NCBI GenBank assembly: GCA_947302435.1
Contig: CAMYVQ010000014.1
Span: 1 to 57,679, forward strand
Reading direction: 5' to 3'
Source of the DNA: an uncultured Prevotella sp.
Lineage (GTDB): Bacteria > Bacteroidota > Bacteroidia > Bacteroidales > Bacteroidaceae
DNA: 57,679 nt
A program made the translations under genes and the position numbers. A model generated the notes under the pieces. That model did no database searches and was not told where the DNA came from. It worked only from the letters and a program-made list of their open reading frames with translations. The stretch's first letter is position 1. Each line of letters begins with the position of its first letter. Below are positions 17,560 to 29,230 of this stretch, in pieces.

Positions 17560-17624
17560 TAGATTAATTGAGTACAAATTATCATTAAATTGGTAAAAAG
17601 GGAATTAATCAATAAAGCACAAAT

Positions 17625-20600
17625 ATGATGAGAAGAAATTTGACAAAAAGCTATTGGCTACAAGTAGTGCTGCTCATCCTACTGTCATGGGTGCAGCCTA
17701 AGGCAGCAATGGCCAGTACGGTGCTCACCGAGGATTACAACTGGATGGTGGTTCCCGGGGGAACGGAGAGTGTGCGACTGACGCTGGGTCTTTACGACAA
17801 GGACGGTCGTGACACGTGGGTGGAACACGGCTACGTCTATGTCAGCGTGGAGGGTATAGCAGAAGATCTGCTGCTGCTCTACTACGAGGCAGAACAAAAC
17901 ATCAGCGATGGCGACAAATGGAACGACGCCAAGTGGAAGAGTGAGGTGGCCGGTACGGTGACCCTCTTCCGTCCTGGCTATAACAACCAAGTGGTTACGT
18001 CGAACCTGACTAAGATTCCCATCTACAACAGTTCCGACCTGTACAAAGTAGACTTGGAATGGACGGTGCCCTATAAGTATCGTGGCAAGAAACTGACCAT
18101 CAAGGTCGATGTCGACATGTGGCAGCACTTGTATAAGCACTGGTACTTCAAGAAAAACTACGAAGTGACCACTTCGGCTCCTCCAAAGCAGGAGAAACCG
18201 GAGGTGATGTTGAAGACACTGGCCATGGACGAGGTGCATAAGATGAAGACGAGGCTGATGTGGCAGATCCCCGTAACGGAAGTGCTCACAGCCGAAGGCT
18301 ACTATACCGACTTTTCTGGGACAGAGCATGTGATGGCTCTGGAGAAGAGCACTTTCGGCGACTTCTACCTACCCTGTGACCAGCCACTGAAGAATGTCTA
18401 TGTCAAAGTAACCTATAAAGACAGCGAAGGTAACATCATACCGCAGAAATCTGACGACCCGCCCGTTGTCTCCGACCCGATTGAAATGCCTATGTTCCAT
18501 CAGGCAAAGAACCCGTCGGTGGCACTGCGCGACGACGGAAGTGCGGTTGTATCGTGGCAGATTGACTATGTGGGCTATTCCGACGTGATGGATACCGACA
18601 TGTGGATGATTGCGCGAAATACCGACTACAACCCTTCTGACCCCACTCAAGGTAGCTGGGATATCGTAGGAGAAGAGGTGTTCGATGTTACCGAAGGCGT
18701 TTACACTTTTATAGACGAGACCCTACCATTAAGCTATACAGGCAAGCCTGTGGCCTATCGCATACAGCGAGGCACGGGTGTCATCTGGGGATGGGACAGC
18801 AGTGCCGGAGGAGTAGAGACTGCGTTGTTACAGCACATGAAACTGCCTCGCATTCTCTCGGCATCGGTGCAGAAGACCGACCTTTGGGATGATAAGCACC
18901 AGATACTTGTGAACTGGACAATGTCGAAGAACCCATCGAGTTACGACACGAACACGTTATATATTTACAACAATGTAGACTGGAACCTGTTTGTCAGCAT
19001 GACGAACAGCGGCAATAGCAATGTCAATGCCAAGCTAATGGCCGACTTGGACATCAGCAGCAACCAGCGAATGGTGGCAGAAGACATCAACAGCCCCTAC
19101 ACCGGTACTTTCGATGGCAATGGACATACGCTGACTTATCATTTCAATCAGGCCGAAGAAAAGACCGAGGCAATGGTAGGACTGTTCCGCTATGTTAAGG
19201 GAGCCACTATCCGGAATTTGCATATCTCCGGTTCCATCAAGAGCGACAACCGAGCTATCGGTTCGCTCATCGGAAATGCCCTTGCCGAGACGACAACAGT
19301 TGAGTGTTGTCACTCATCGGTCAGCATTGAGACCAGTTACGACGGCGATGCTTCCTTGGGAGGATTCGTAGCTAATGTCAGAGACTATGCCACGGTTACT
19401 TTACGCAACTGTCTGTTCGACGGACAGTTCAATGCTCCTGAAGCCTCACGTTCCGGTGGCTTTGTGGGTTGGGTACAGAATTATGCAACGGCCAATTTGG
19501 AGAACTGTCTGTTCGACCCCATTTCAATCAGCATGACAATATCCGACTGTTACACCTTTGGCCGACAGAGCAATGTGGGTACGAAAGTGAACACCCAGAA
19601 TTCCTATTACACGAAGATTCTTGGATACACTCAGGGTTACCCGGCAACAACGGCGACCAGTGAGCAGCTCATTACCAATTTAGGAAAGAACTGGCACATC
19701 GTTGACGGCAAGGCGTGCCCCATCTTGGCTTTTATACCAGAACAGATTGCTTCAAAGGCAGACTGGCTAAAAATCGTTAAGAAAGTCAATGCCGGAGAAG
19801 AAATCCATGCCGTGCTTACAGCCGATATTGACTTAGGGACCATTACCACCGATAACAAAGACGACGTGGTCATAGGCTCCTACAGTGCTCCATTTGTAGG
19901 CTCCGTCGACGGACAGGGGCACAAGATTACCATTGCCAACACAACTTCGTCCAACTACTCGGTACCTGTTTCAGCATTCGGTTTCGTCAAGGATGCCACC
20001 ATCAGCAACTTGACTGTTGAAGGAAACATCAACAACAACAATGGAATCACTACAAGTTTTGTAGCCGTCGTCAACAATGGCGGACGGCTCAAACTGTCGA
20101 ACTGTCGTTCGTCTGCCCGGCTGAAAGCAGTTTACACCACTTATCGCAACAGCTTTGGCGGTCTTATCTCCCAGGTAAGAGATGGGGCAACTGTCGAGAT
20201 TGAGAACTGTCTTTTCGATGGCAGTCTGCAAGGCAGCGGCTATGGCTTCGGAGGCTTCGTGGGTCAGCGTATAGGCAAAGCTGTCGTCACGATCAGTAAC
20301 AGTCTGCTGAACATTACTGACTGGCCTTCACAGGCATCCGATGTCGATGCTACTTTTGTCAGCGACGACGGTAATGGCAATGGCGTGACCAACATCATCA
20401 ACAGCTACTACAGAAAGGCATTTGGAAAGATTCAAGGCGAAGCCATCGATGACATGACTTCCGAGCAACTGATTGCAAAGCTCGGCAGTGGCTGGATGAT
20501 TCAAGGCAACAACGTTGTTCCCACTGTCGCCACCACCGATTCTGACGCTGACAACACCATCTATGTCTGGGATGAAGCTAATGCGCAAATGACGCTCTAT

Positions 20601-23600
20601 ACCGACATGTATGTTGAAGGAAAACTCACCTATACCAACAAACGTGAAGTGACCAAAGAGGAACGTGAGGCCCGTCTGGTGAAGCTGAACCTCACGCGCA
20701 GCTGTGTAGACTACAACTTCCGACTGGCAGTTGAACGAAACGGTTCGCCTTTCGTCATCGACGGAAAGGACGACAATGTGCAGACCGATGAAGTGATGAT
20801 CGGTACGCCACTGGCTTTCGATGCCATCAAGATTGAGACGGAAGCCGACTGGGATGCCTTCGCCCGACGGGTGAACGACGGTGAGACCCGACTGAATGCC
20901 CTGCTCAAGAAAGATCTCACGCTGACCAACAAGAATGTGCTGATCGGCGCATCCCAGAGTCACGCCTATCGTGGCATTTTCGACGGTCATGGACATACTA
21001 TAACGGTGGAATTCGGGCCTGAAGCCGCCGAGAGAATTGCCCTATTCCCCTACGTATCCGATGCTACGATCAAGAACCTGAACATCAAAGGTCGTATCCT
21101 GATCAACTACGGACGTCCGGGAAGCCTCATCGCAACCGTATATGCCACCAACGGTTACACGAAGACAGTAATAGAAAACTGTCACAGTTCTGTAATCATT
21201 GAGTCGGCCAAAGATGTTAAGGAATATAATCTTTACTATGGCGGCTTCGTCGGAGAGACTTCAACTAATGTATCTCTTGAAATGAATAACTGTGTGTTCG
21301 ACGGTCAGTTCATTGATGAGGAGAACTTTCATTGGGGTGGCATCGTAGGCTGTGCATATGGTTACGGAGCAAAAATCTTACTCAAGAACTGTCTATACAA
21401 TCCTATCGCGGGTGCTACGATTGTCAAGGGGGCAACGTTGGCCTATCCTTTTGAAGACTACGTAACGGTAACGATAGAGAACTGCTATTACACCAACAAG
21501 CAGAATGCCGACATTTTGCAAGGCATCGATGCATCATCGATGACCGATGAGGAGCTGACCGCCGCCCTCGGCTACGACTGGCACCCCATCACCACGACCG
21601 ACGACGGTTCAGGACAGGCATCAGCCCGTCGCTCTGCTCCTCGCAGAGCTGCAAGCGTACCGGAGACCTTCTATTACGACACGAACGCCGTGCTCACCAA
21701 TCTGGAGATCATCAAGCGTCACTCCAGTGTGATGCTCCGTTGGCAGACCAATGAAGGCGATGTGGACTACTTCACCATCAAGCGCCGTGACCGCATGGCT
21801 TTAGAGACCGACACCTTCGAGATTATCCAAGCCAATTATCACGAGTACACCTATGAAGACAAGACTGTGCAACCCCTGCACGACTACGACTATATCGTCG
21901 AGAGCACCGTTCATTGCGAGGGTAAGCACTGCTCGGAACTGAAAGCAACAGGACAGTGCGAGCCTTTCGGTCGGGTGAGCGGTTATGTTCGTATGTTCGA
22001 CGGCACCGCCATTGCAGGCAAGAAGGTGACGGCGACTGCCGATCCTTCCGTTCCCAACGGTGTGATACGTTCGACATACACTGACCAGACCGGACGTTTC
22101 GTTATCGACAGCCTCTATTACACCCTTGAACAAGGTAAGTACACAGTCACCGTCAACCGTTCCGGCGAAGAGGCCCCCTACGATTCGTGGCTCGTCATCT
22201 TCAATGATGAAACGAACACCAAAGACAACCATTCCTTCTATCAGAAAAACTATTATTACTTCTCGGGCACAGTGCTCTACGAGGGGTCCAGCATTCCTGT
22301 GCGTGGTGCGAATTTCATCGTCGACAACGACACGGTCTGCAATCAGATGGGTGATCCCATCACCACTGACAACCGCGGTGAGTTCAAGATTGCCATTGCA
22401 AAGGGCAAACATACTGTGCGTGTAGTCAAGGAAGGACATACGTTTGAGAACGGAGGCTACTTCCTGAACAATGGCGAGGACAAGGAAATTGTCTGGAGCA
22501 ATAATATTGCGGAAGTCTACCTGTGGGACAAGACCAAGGTGCGTCTGCGTGGACGTATCGTCGGAGGCGACCGTCAGGGCAGCCTCCCCTTAGGAAACTC
22601 TGAATCGGTGAACAACCTGGGCGACTCTATCCGTATGGTGATGCAACTGGAAGGCGACAACACCTCATGGATCGTGCGCAACCAAAAGGATGAGACGGTA
22701 AAAGAGCGCACACAGGTCTATGGCTTCGGTGCTATCGACGAGAAGACAGAACTGCCGAAAGACACGACCAGGATGCATCAGACACGTCACAGCATCAGCA
22801 TCTTCCCATGGGAGAAGACAGGTGAATACTATGTGGAGCTGTTCCCCGTAAAATACAAGGTTACCGAAATATCCTGTACGGGCTACAGCACACTGTTCCA
22901 AAGCGGGAAGGTAGGAGAGACCATCGACCTCACCGCCTGCCATCATGGTGACACAGTAGAATACAACCGCATCTACCATAGCCCTGTTACGCTGGAAGTA
23001 AAGCAGAACAACATTACTACCGACAACTATTTCGGCGAGCGTAACTATCTCACAATGGGTAATAGCAGCAAGGAAAACGTAACGCTGTGGAGCAAGGATT
23101 TAGGCTACACTATGGGCTACCCCGTCTTCATGTCGGGCAATCGTTACAGTTTCTCACTCAGTGCACAGGAAGAGTACTGGTATAATAACCGAAAGACCAA
23201 CCGACTTGACATTGTGAGCCTGAAAGGAGGTACTGTCTATGTGCAGAATCAGCTGGTATCCATCAATCAGACCGACTCGCTATCGCTTAACGAGAATGGC
23301 GAGGGCGTCTATTCGTTCGTGCCAAAGAACACCACGTTCATAGGCGAGGACGAGAACGCGCTGCGCTCCATGAGCATCACCCTGCTCTACGACAACACCT
23401 ACTACGACATCAAGCCTTTCAACGAGCAGATACTCAAGGGCTATGTCATGGGAGCCAAAGCCATTCAGGGCTCACGCGTATCAGTAGCTGAAGTGCCCAT
23501 TTTGAGCGACATCCTGCGTGACCCTCCCGGTGCAAACAGCTATTCCTACATCGAGGCCAACTCGAAACACAAAGTGGGCTATAATTTCCAGCTTGACTCA

Positions 23601-26600
23601 AAATTCGGCCTCCATCTTGAAAGCCAAACCGGATCTGGTGCCAACTGGTTCGACGGCCTGTATGCAGGAGGACCCGTCAGTGGAACCACGGGCGGTGTCA
23701 TTAACCTGTCAAGCTCGAAAGTCGACTATACGTTCGATATCATCTTCGAGGGCGGTGGTTCGTGGACATGGAACTACGAATGGACCAACACTGAGCGCAT
23801 ACAGACTTCGTCATCACCCAAATGGGTTGGCACCAAGGCCGACATCTTCATGGGACTGACCACCAATGCCATCATGGAGGATGCCATTTCCGTGCGCGTC
23901 GTCACCGACTCGATGTATCAGCAGATGGTGCTTCGCCAGCAAGGACAGTATGGCAGCAACTATCTGAAGTCCGGAACGCTGAAAGCATTGGCCAGCGGTA
24001 CTAACGAGAAGGGAAAGATTTGGCTGGTGCGCGACGAAGTACTCAGCGTAAGCACTGAATTGAAATCCTTCTTCGCCCACACCACAGAGTATATCGAGAA
24101 CGAGTTGATTCCATCGCTCATTCAGCAGCGAAACGAACTGATGCTTCCTAACACCATCTCCTTAAAGGATGCCGAAGCAATGGCTGCAAGGGACAAGAAG
24201 ACCTATTATCTCAGCAAGGTTGATGCCAGTGACCCGAAATTCGGTGTCGAATATACCATCTGCAAAAAGCCAAACGCCTCAGCAAAAGATCCCGACGAAG
24301 TAAACAAACTGAACCAGCTCATCAAGTCGTGGGTGGAGATTCTCGCCCATAACGAGAAAGAGAAGTTGAATCCTTCAGCTGTCGCCGACGTCGTAAAGAC
24401 CTATGATTTCGACGGTGCAGCCAATATTCAGTACAGTGAGAGCTATACCTCATCTACCGATTACACCCGTTACTTCCACCTTCCATTCCTGACTGGCGGA
24501 ACAGTAAATTTCAAGGTCTCCAATCTCGGAGGACTTCTCGAGTCCATACTCAACAAATTTAATAGCAAACCACAGGATGGAACAGCGGAGAAAAATGTAG
24601 AAGGCAATGAGGTTCACATTAGGACCACGGCGGCAGAATCAGTTCTTAGGTTCTTCCCTGTCCTTTCTCTCACCACCAACGACAAGAATACCGCTACGGA
24701 TGCCGACACGAAGAAAACAGGCTTCGTGTTAAGCGCATCGCCGAAGTCGAACCTCAACGTCACCGTCTATCGCACAAAGCTGTCAACAGACAGTATCAAC
24801 AAGATGACGAAAGACGGTCGGCTCATCCTGAATCTCAAGGACATGCAGGACATACACGACCATGTACGTGGCGGCGTTACAGGTGCCGGTATAGGTCTCA
24901 ACTGGACGACCTACGCCAAAAACGATGACCAGTTCTATGGCAATTTCATATTCCATACCAACGGCGGTGCCACCTGTTCACCTTATGAGGACGAGCGGCG
25001 TACTAAGTATTACGATACCGACCAGAACGGAGTTGGCAAGGTGTACGATGCCAAGACAAAGGCCATCGATAATCTGCGTATATGGATAGACCAAGCAATC
25101 GTTAGCAACGTGCCCTACGGAGAGCCTGCACGATTCACCATCCACCTCTCCAACGAGACCGACATGCCCGACCGCAGTACGCCTATTTTCACCATCGGCT
25201 CATCTGATAGCAACAACCAAAAAGGTGCAAAGGTACTGATTGACGGCTATGCACTCAACAGTCAGGGCTATACCATCCCACTGCCAGGCGGACAGGTCAT
25301 CACCAAGCAGGTGGAGGTCTTTGCCGGTGCCGAATACGACTACGAGGATTTGGGCATTATCCTCTACGACCCCAATGACTTGCCACGTACACAGACACAA
25401 TTGCTTTCGGCACACTTCGTACCGTCAGCAGGTAAGATCAATGTATCTACTCCTGGCGACAAATGGGTCATCAATACGGAGTCACCTTACGATTCAAAGG
25501 AAAAAGGATGGTACATGCCCGTTCGCATTGACGGCTTCGACGTGACCTTCCCCAACTTCGACCATATCGAGCTGCAATACAAGCTCTCGACACAGGGCGA
25601 GAAAGACTGGGTGAACACCTGTTCGTTCTACAAGGATGAACAACTAATGGCCAAGGCCAGTGGAGTCCGGGAGCTCATCAAGAACGATGGCTATATCTCA
25701 ACACAGTTCTTTGGAGAAATCGATCCTATTGAACAGTACTACGACCTCAGGGCTGTCGTCTATTGCCGTTATGGCAACGGATTCCTTACTTCCTCATCAC
25801 CTGTTCTGAGCGGTATTAAGGACACCCGTCTGCCACAGGCCTTTGGCACGCCAAAGCCCATCAACGGCATCCTCGACATCGGTGACGACATTAACATCAC
25901 CTTCTCTGAGCCCATTGCCAGCAACTACCTGTCAAAAGTGAACAACTTCGAGGTACTGGGCAGTACCAACAAGACCGACATCTCACTCTCTACCTGCCTG
26001 CACTTTAACGGTACAGACTTTGCCTACACTCAGGCATCGCGCGATTTGGCAGGAAAGAGCTTCACGGTCGATCTGATGCTCTATCCGGGCGAACACGACA
26101 AGAACATGGCAGTGATGAGTCATGGTGACGACTCAGGCCACATCTTGATTCTTGGTCTTACAGCTGACAATCGCATGTGTGCCCTTATCGACAGTATCAT
26201 GTTCATTGGCACACGCCCCGTGGAGTTCAAGAGCCTGAAACAGGTGAATTATGTATTTGAGGTTGTGAAAGACAGCCTGACAAAAGTAACATTCTACGAC
26301 GGTAATGAGTCTGTGGGCGGCGGAACGATGGCTGGTCGCTACTTCGGGAATGGAAAGATCCTCGTGGGCGACTATATCATGGGAGATGGCGAAAAATGGA
26401 TGCCATACGTGGGCGACATGCTGGAAATGCGACTCTGGAGCAAGGCATTGAAGAAAGACGAAATCGACCAGTACGCCCAGAAACGTCTTACCGGCTATGA
26501 ATTAGGACTCGTTGACAATTATCCCATGAGCGAAGGCAAGGGTAACTATTGCTACGACCGCGCCGTGGGCGGAGCCCATTTGGAACTAATCGGTACTACA

Positions 26601-29225
26601 TGGAAGGTGCCTGCCGGACTCAGCCTACGTCTCGATGGTGAGAAAGGCGTGCGGCTAAATCCCGAGCCATTCAGTCGCGACAGCTATCATGACTATACGC
26701 TCATGTTCTGGTTCCGCACCACTGATTTCAATGGAGCATTGTTGTCCAACGGCCTTGCCAGACTGGAAAAGAACTGGAAAGACCATTTCAACATTGGCAT
26801 CAATGAGGGCTGTCTCTATTATCGTTCTGGCAACCGTGAGGTGCAGTCCGACAGCTATGTAAGCGATGGTATGTGGCACCATGTGGCTGTGACCGTGAAC
26901 CGTGCTCGTAATGTGGGTAATCTCTACATAGATCAGAAACTGAAGCAGAGCTTCGCCGTCGACACACTGGGTGGTATCCGTGGTGACTATCTGGCTGCAG
27001 GTGCTGTTTATGAAAACACATCAACAGTAAGAGATGCCCTGAAAGGCAATATTGATGAGTTAGCCATGTACGAGATGACACTACCCACCAATATTATTGA
27101 GTCGTTTGCAAACATGACACCCTCCGGACGCGAATTGGGCACCATGGTCTATCTGCCCTTCAGCCGCTCCGAGAAGTTGGGTAACAATCAGCAGCGCCTC
27201 ATGCCATACGGACTCAGCATCATGGCCGAGCGCGACAACCAAGGCAACTACTCAACCCGCCGCGATACCATCGTCACTCCTGAAGTGATGGAAGCAATGG
27301 GCGACCGCACCAACTATGCGCCGATGAAGAATATGGGTAACGTTGAGAACCTTCACTTCAGTTATGTAGCAGACAAACAGAATCTGCTCATCAATCTCGA
27401 CGAACCCGACGTAAGTCTGGAAAAGAGTAACGTCTATATCATCGTCAAAGAGGTGGCCGACCTAAATGGCAACCTCATGGCCAGCCCCATTGTCATGAAT
27501 CTCTTCGTCTATCGCAATCCGTTACGATGGTCAGAAAAGCGTAAGACCGTCGAAGTGGTCTACGGTGAGGAGACGGTATTCCAGGTTAAGCTGTCCAACT
27601 TGAGTGGTCAGACGCGCAATTATCGCCTGGAGGATCTGCCACAATGGATCACGGCATCGAAGACCAGTGGCGTTATCGAGGCACTCGATGAAGAGACCCT
27701 CACATTTACCATTTCACCTTATATTAATATAGGCGACTTCAATGAGAAGATCAACCTTGTGGGCGATGAGGGTATGAACGAGCCACTGCCTATTTATATT
27801 AAGGTGCGTGGTGAAGCTCCCCAATGGGAAGTAAGCCAAACACTGAAGGACGTCAACATCACCATGAACATGGTGAGCCGTGTCGTCATTGACGGAACGG
27901 TGGCCGACAATCCTGAGAACCTCGTCGGTGTATTCGGCCCCGGCCATGAGACATTAGGTGTGGCTCATATCAATGTCGACAACTCGGGCAATGCCAATGA
28001 GGCACTGACTTATATCGTGATCTACAGTCCCGACGGTAAGGAAACACCGCTGCAGTTCGAGTACTACGATGCCTTGACAGGACGCATCAGCATCTTGGAT
28101 CCGAATCCAAGACAGACCGTATACTTCAAGACGGATTCCATCATTGGAACTGACAAAGACCCGCTGATACTGATCAACGACAAGAACAAGGAAGTGCAGA
28201 CTTTGCGTCTGAAGAAGGGATGGAACTGGTTGTCGTTCTATCTGTTGCCTGAAAAGAACACCATTGGCAATCTGCTTGATCAAGCCACGAAGTGGGAAGT
28301 GGGTGATGCATTTGAGTTCATGCCTGCAGAGGGTGAAAATAAGACCTTGTTCACCTATATGTCGGAACGTGACCCGAAAGTACCTACCAAGTATAACTAT
28401 GCATGGGATCATCGCGATATGATGATTGAGCTCTATCCTCAGCTTCGCTATCGCTTCTACTCCAATAGCGATAAGACCGCCTACATCACCGGTGAGTATT
28501 ATCTCTACTATCTTACCATCAATCAGGGCTGGAACCGTATTGGATTCCCATCGAAGCTCAATCTCCCCATTGCAACGGCAATGGCCGACTATACTGACAA
28601 GGGAAGCATTGGCGACATGATCAAGAGCCAGAACGAGTTCTCCGTGCTGACTGAAGTGGGAGGTGTACGCTTGTGGAAGGGTACGTTGACCAATCTTGAG
28701 TCAGGACAGGGCTATATGCTGAAGCACAATGATGCCACGACAGTGGAATTCTCGTATCCGTCCTTTAGCTCGAAGACACGTTTTGGAAACGACCCGTATA
28801 GAAGCAGGGCACTTTCATACGACAACGTTACGGGACAGTCGATGAACGTCATTGCCCGTACGTTGGGTGTCGATGTGCAGCCTGGCGACCGTCTGGTAGC
28901 CTATCAGCAGGGCGAGATTTGCGGCATGGCCGAGATGACGACCGACAGTCTGTTCTTCCTCTCCATCGGTGAGGTCGTGCCGAAAGCAGGCATCAGCTTC
29001 ACCATTGAAAGGAACGGTGAACTGGTGGCTGCAACGGGTGAGCAGATGAAGTACGTCAGCAATGATGTGAAGGGCACGCTCAGTGAACCGACCGTCATTG
29101 ACTTCATCGGCATTGACCGCTTTGCCGACGGTTCATGGTACGACATGCAGGGCCGCAAGCTTTCGCGTCGTCCTGTGCGCAAGGGCGTTTACATCTTCAA
29201 CGGACAAAAAACTTTTATTGAATAA
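17625..29225 (+). CDS. Giant multidomain T9SS-type surface protein (GLUG / carboxypeptidase-regulatory-like / LamG-like)
   Basis: A 3,866-residue secreted protein, the largest in the window. It has a signal peptide (hydrophobic about 11-30, AMA cleavage). Three related GLUG-type beta-helix blocks start near residues 445, 710 and 1075, each opening with 'W..F......G.....l..DI.l' and containing 'F(D/N)G.GHT(I/L)T', 'GG(F/L)V' and 'NCLFDG'. A fibronectin-like stretch lies near 1340-1440. Three carboxypeptidase-regulatory-like beta-sandwiches lie near 1449, 1543 and 1640. Two LamG/concanavalin-like domains lie near 2790-2965 and 3000-3150. An Ig/BACON-like segment lies near 3300-3400. The C-terminus (GSWYDMQGRKL...GVYIF) matches T9SS sorting tails. 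This fits a cell-surface adhesin or glycan binder; no catalytic motif was seen. It leads a four-gene operon with 5-nt, -4-nt and 8-nt junctions. Domain edges are estimated by eye. Confidence 0.85.
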   Translation: MMRRNLTKSYWLQVVLLILLSWVQPKAAMASTVLTEDYNWMVVPGGTESVRLTLGLYDKDGRDTWVEHGYVYVSVEGIAEDLLLLYYEAEQNISDGDKWNDAKWKSEVAGTVTLFRPGYNNQVVTSNLTKIPIYNSSDLYKVDLEWTVPYKYRGKKLTIKVDVDMWQHLYKHWYFKKNYEVTTSAPPKQEKPEVMLKTLAMDEVHKMKTRLMWQIPVTEVLTAEGYYTDFSGTEHVMALEKSTFGDFYLPCDQPLKNVYVKVTYKDSEGNIIPQKSDDPPVVSDPIEMPMFHQAKNPSVALRDDGSAVVSWQIDYVGYSDVMDTDMWMIARNTDYNPSDPTQGSWDIVGEEVFDVTEGVYTFIDETLPLSYTGKPVAYRIQRGTGVIWGWDSSAGGVETALLQHMKLPRILSASVQKTDLWDDKHQILVNWTMSKNPSSYDTNTLYIYNNVDWNLFVSMTNSGNSNVNAKLMADLDISSNQRMVAEDINSPYTGTFDGNGHTLTYHFNQAEEKTEAMVGLFRYVKGATIRNLHISGSIKSDNRAIGSLIGNALAETTTVECCHSSVSIETSYDGDASLGGFVANVRDYATVTLRNCLFDGQFNAPEASRSGGFVGWVQNYATANLENCLFDPISISMTISDCYTFGRQSNVGTKVNTQNSYYTKILGYTQGYPATTATSEQLITNLGKNWHIVDGKACPILAFIPEQIASKADWLKIVKKVNAGEEIHAVLTADIDLGTITTDNKDDVVIGSYSAPFVGSVDGQGHKITIANTTSSNYSVPVSAFGFVKDATISNLTVEGNINNNNGITTSFVAVVNNGGRLKLSNCRSSARLKAVYTTYRNSFGGLISQVRDGATVEIENCLFDGSLQGSGYGFGGFVGQRIGKAVVTISNSLLNITDWPSQASDVDATFVSDDGNGNGVTNIINSYYRKAFGKIQGEAIDDMTSEQLIAKLGSGWMIQGNNVVPTVATTDSDADNTIYVWDEANAQMTLYTDMYVEGKLTYTNKREVTKEEREARLVKLNLTRSCVDYNFRLAVERNGSPFVIDGKDDNVQTDEVMIGTPLAFDAIKIETEADWDAFARRVNDGETRLNALLKKDLTLTNKNVLIGASQSHAYRGIFDGHGHTITVEFGPEAAERIALFPYVSDATIKNLNIKGRILINYGRPGSLIATVYATNGYTKTVIENCHSSVIIESAKDVKEYNLYYGGFVGETSTNVSLEMNNCVFDGQFIDEENFHWGGIVGCAYGYGAKILLKNCLYNPIAGATIVKGATLAYPFEDYVTVTIENCYYTNKQNADILQGIDASSMTDEELTAALGYDWHPITTTDDGSGQASARRSAPRRAASVPETFYYDTNAVLTNLEIIKRHSSVMLRWQTNEGDVDYFTIKRRDRMALETDTFEIIQANYHEYTYEDKTVQPLHDYDYIVESTVHCEGKHCSELKATGQCEPFGRVSGYVRMFDGTAIAGKKVTATADPSVPNGVIRSTYTDQTGRFVIDSLYYTLEQGKYTVTVNRSGEEAPYDSWLVIFNDETNTKDNHSFYQKNYYYFSGTVLYEGSSIPVRGANFIVDNDTVCNQMGDPITTDNRGEFKIAIAKGKHTVRVVKEGHTFENGGYFLNNGEDKEIVWSNNIAEVYLWDKTKVRLRGRIVGGDRQGSLPLGNSESVNNLGDSIRMVMQLEGDNTSWIVRNQKDETVKERTQVYGFGAIDEKTELPKDTTRMHQTRHSISIFPWEKTGEYYVELFPVKYKVTEISCTGYSTLFQSGKVGETIDLTACHHGDTVEYNRIYHSPVTLEVKQNNITTDNYFGERNYLTMGNSSKENVTLWSKDLGYTMGYPVFMSGNRYSFSLSAQEEYWYNNRKTNRLDIVSLKGGTVYVQNQLVSINQTDSLSLNENGEGVYSFVPKNTTFIGEDENALRSMSITLLYDNTYYDIKPFNEQILKGYVMGAKAIQGSRVSVAEVPILSDILRDPPGANSYSYIEANSKHKVGYNFQLDSKFGLHLESQTGSGANWFDGLYAGGPVSGTTGGVINLSSSKVDYTFDIIFEGGGSWTWNYEWTNTERIQTSSSPKWVGTKADIFMGLTTNAIMEDAISVRVVTDSMYQQMVLRQQGQYGSNYLKSGTLKALASGTNEKGKIWLVRDEVLSVSTELKSFFAHTTEYIENELIPSLIQQRNELMLPNTISLKDAEAMAARDKKTYYLSKVDASDPKFGVEYTICKKPNASAKDPDEVNKLNQLIKSWVEILAHNEKEKLNPSAVADVVKTYDFDGAANIQYSESYTSSTDYTRYFHLPFLTGGTVNFKVSNLGGLLESILNKFNSKPQDGTAEKNVEGNEVHIRTTAAESVLRFFPVLSLTTNDKNTATDADTKKTGFVLSASPKSNLNVTVYRTKLSTDSINKMTKDGRLILNLKDMQDIHDHVRGGVTGAGIGLNWTTYAKNDDQFYGNFIFHTNGGATCSPYEDERRTKYYDTDQNGVGKVYDAKTKAIDNLRIWIDQAIVSNVPYGEPARFTIHLSNETDMPDRSTPIFTIGSSDSNNQKGAKVLIDGYALNSQGYTIPLPGGQVITKQVEVFAGAEYDYEDLGIILYDPNDLPRTQTQLLSAHFVPSAGKINVSTPGDKWVINTESPYDSKEKGWYMPVRIDGFDVTFPNFDHIELQYKLSTQGEKDWVNTCSFYKDEQLMAKASGVRELIKNDGYISTQFFGEIDPIEQYYDLRAVVYCRYGNGFLTSSSPVLSGIKDTRLPQAFGTPKPINGILDIGDDINITFSEPIASNYLSKVNNFEVLGSTNKTDISLSTCLHFNGTDFAYTQASRDLAGKSFTVDLMLYPGEHDKNMAVMSHGDDSGHILILGLTADNRMCALIDSIMFIGTRPVEFKSLKQVNYVFEVVKDSLTKVTFYDGNESVGGGTMAGRYFGNGKILVGDYIMGDGEKWMPYVGDMLEMRLWSKALKKDEIDQYAQKRLTGYELGLVDNYPMSEGKGNYCYDRAVGGAHLELIGTTWKVPAGLSLRLDGEKGVRLNPEPFSRDSYHDYTLMFWFRTTDFNGALLSNGLARLEKNWKDHFNIGINEGCLYYRSGNREVQSDSYVSDGMWHHVAVTVNRARNVGNLYIDQKLKQSFAVDTLGGIRGDYLAAGAVYENTSTVRDALKGNIDELAMYEMTLPTNIIESFANMTPSGRELGTMVYLPFSRSEKLGNNQQRLMPYGLSIMAERDNQGNYSTRRDTIVTPEVMEAMGDRTNYAPMKNMGNVENLHFSYVADKQNLLINLDEPDVSLEKSNVYIIVKEVADLNGNLMASPIVMNLFVYRNPLRWSEKRKTVEVVYGEETVFQVKLSNLSGQTRNYRLEDLPQWITASKTSGVIEALDEETLTFTISPYINIGDFNEKINLVGDEGMNEPLPIYIKVRGEAPQWEVSQTLKDVNITMNMVSRVVIDGTVADNPENLVGVFGPGHETLGVAHINVDNSGNANEALTYIVIYSPDGKETPLQFEYYDALTGRISILDPNPRQTVYFKTDSIIGTDKDPLILINDKNKEVQTLRLKKGWNWLSFYLLPEKNTIGNLLDQATKWEVGDAFEFMPAEGENKTLFTYMSERDPKVPTKYNYAWDHRDMMIELYPQLRYRFYSNSDKTAYITGEYYLYYLTINQGWNRIGFPSKLNLPIATAMADYTDKGSIGDMIKSQNEFSVLTEVGGVRLWKGTLTNLESGQGYMLKHNDATTVEFSYPSFSSKTRFGNDPYRSRALSYDNVTGQSMNVIARTLGVDVQPGDRLVAYQQGEICGMAEMTTDSLFFLSIGEVVPKAGISFTIERNGELVAATGEQMKYVSNDVKGTLSEPTVIDFIGIDRFADGSWYDMQGRKLSRRPVRKGVYIFNGQKTFIE

Positions 29226-29230
29226 AAATT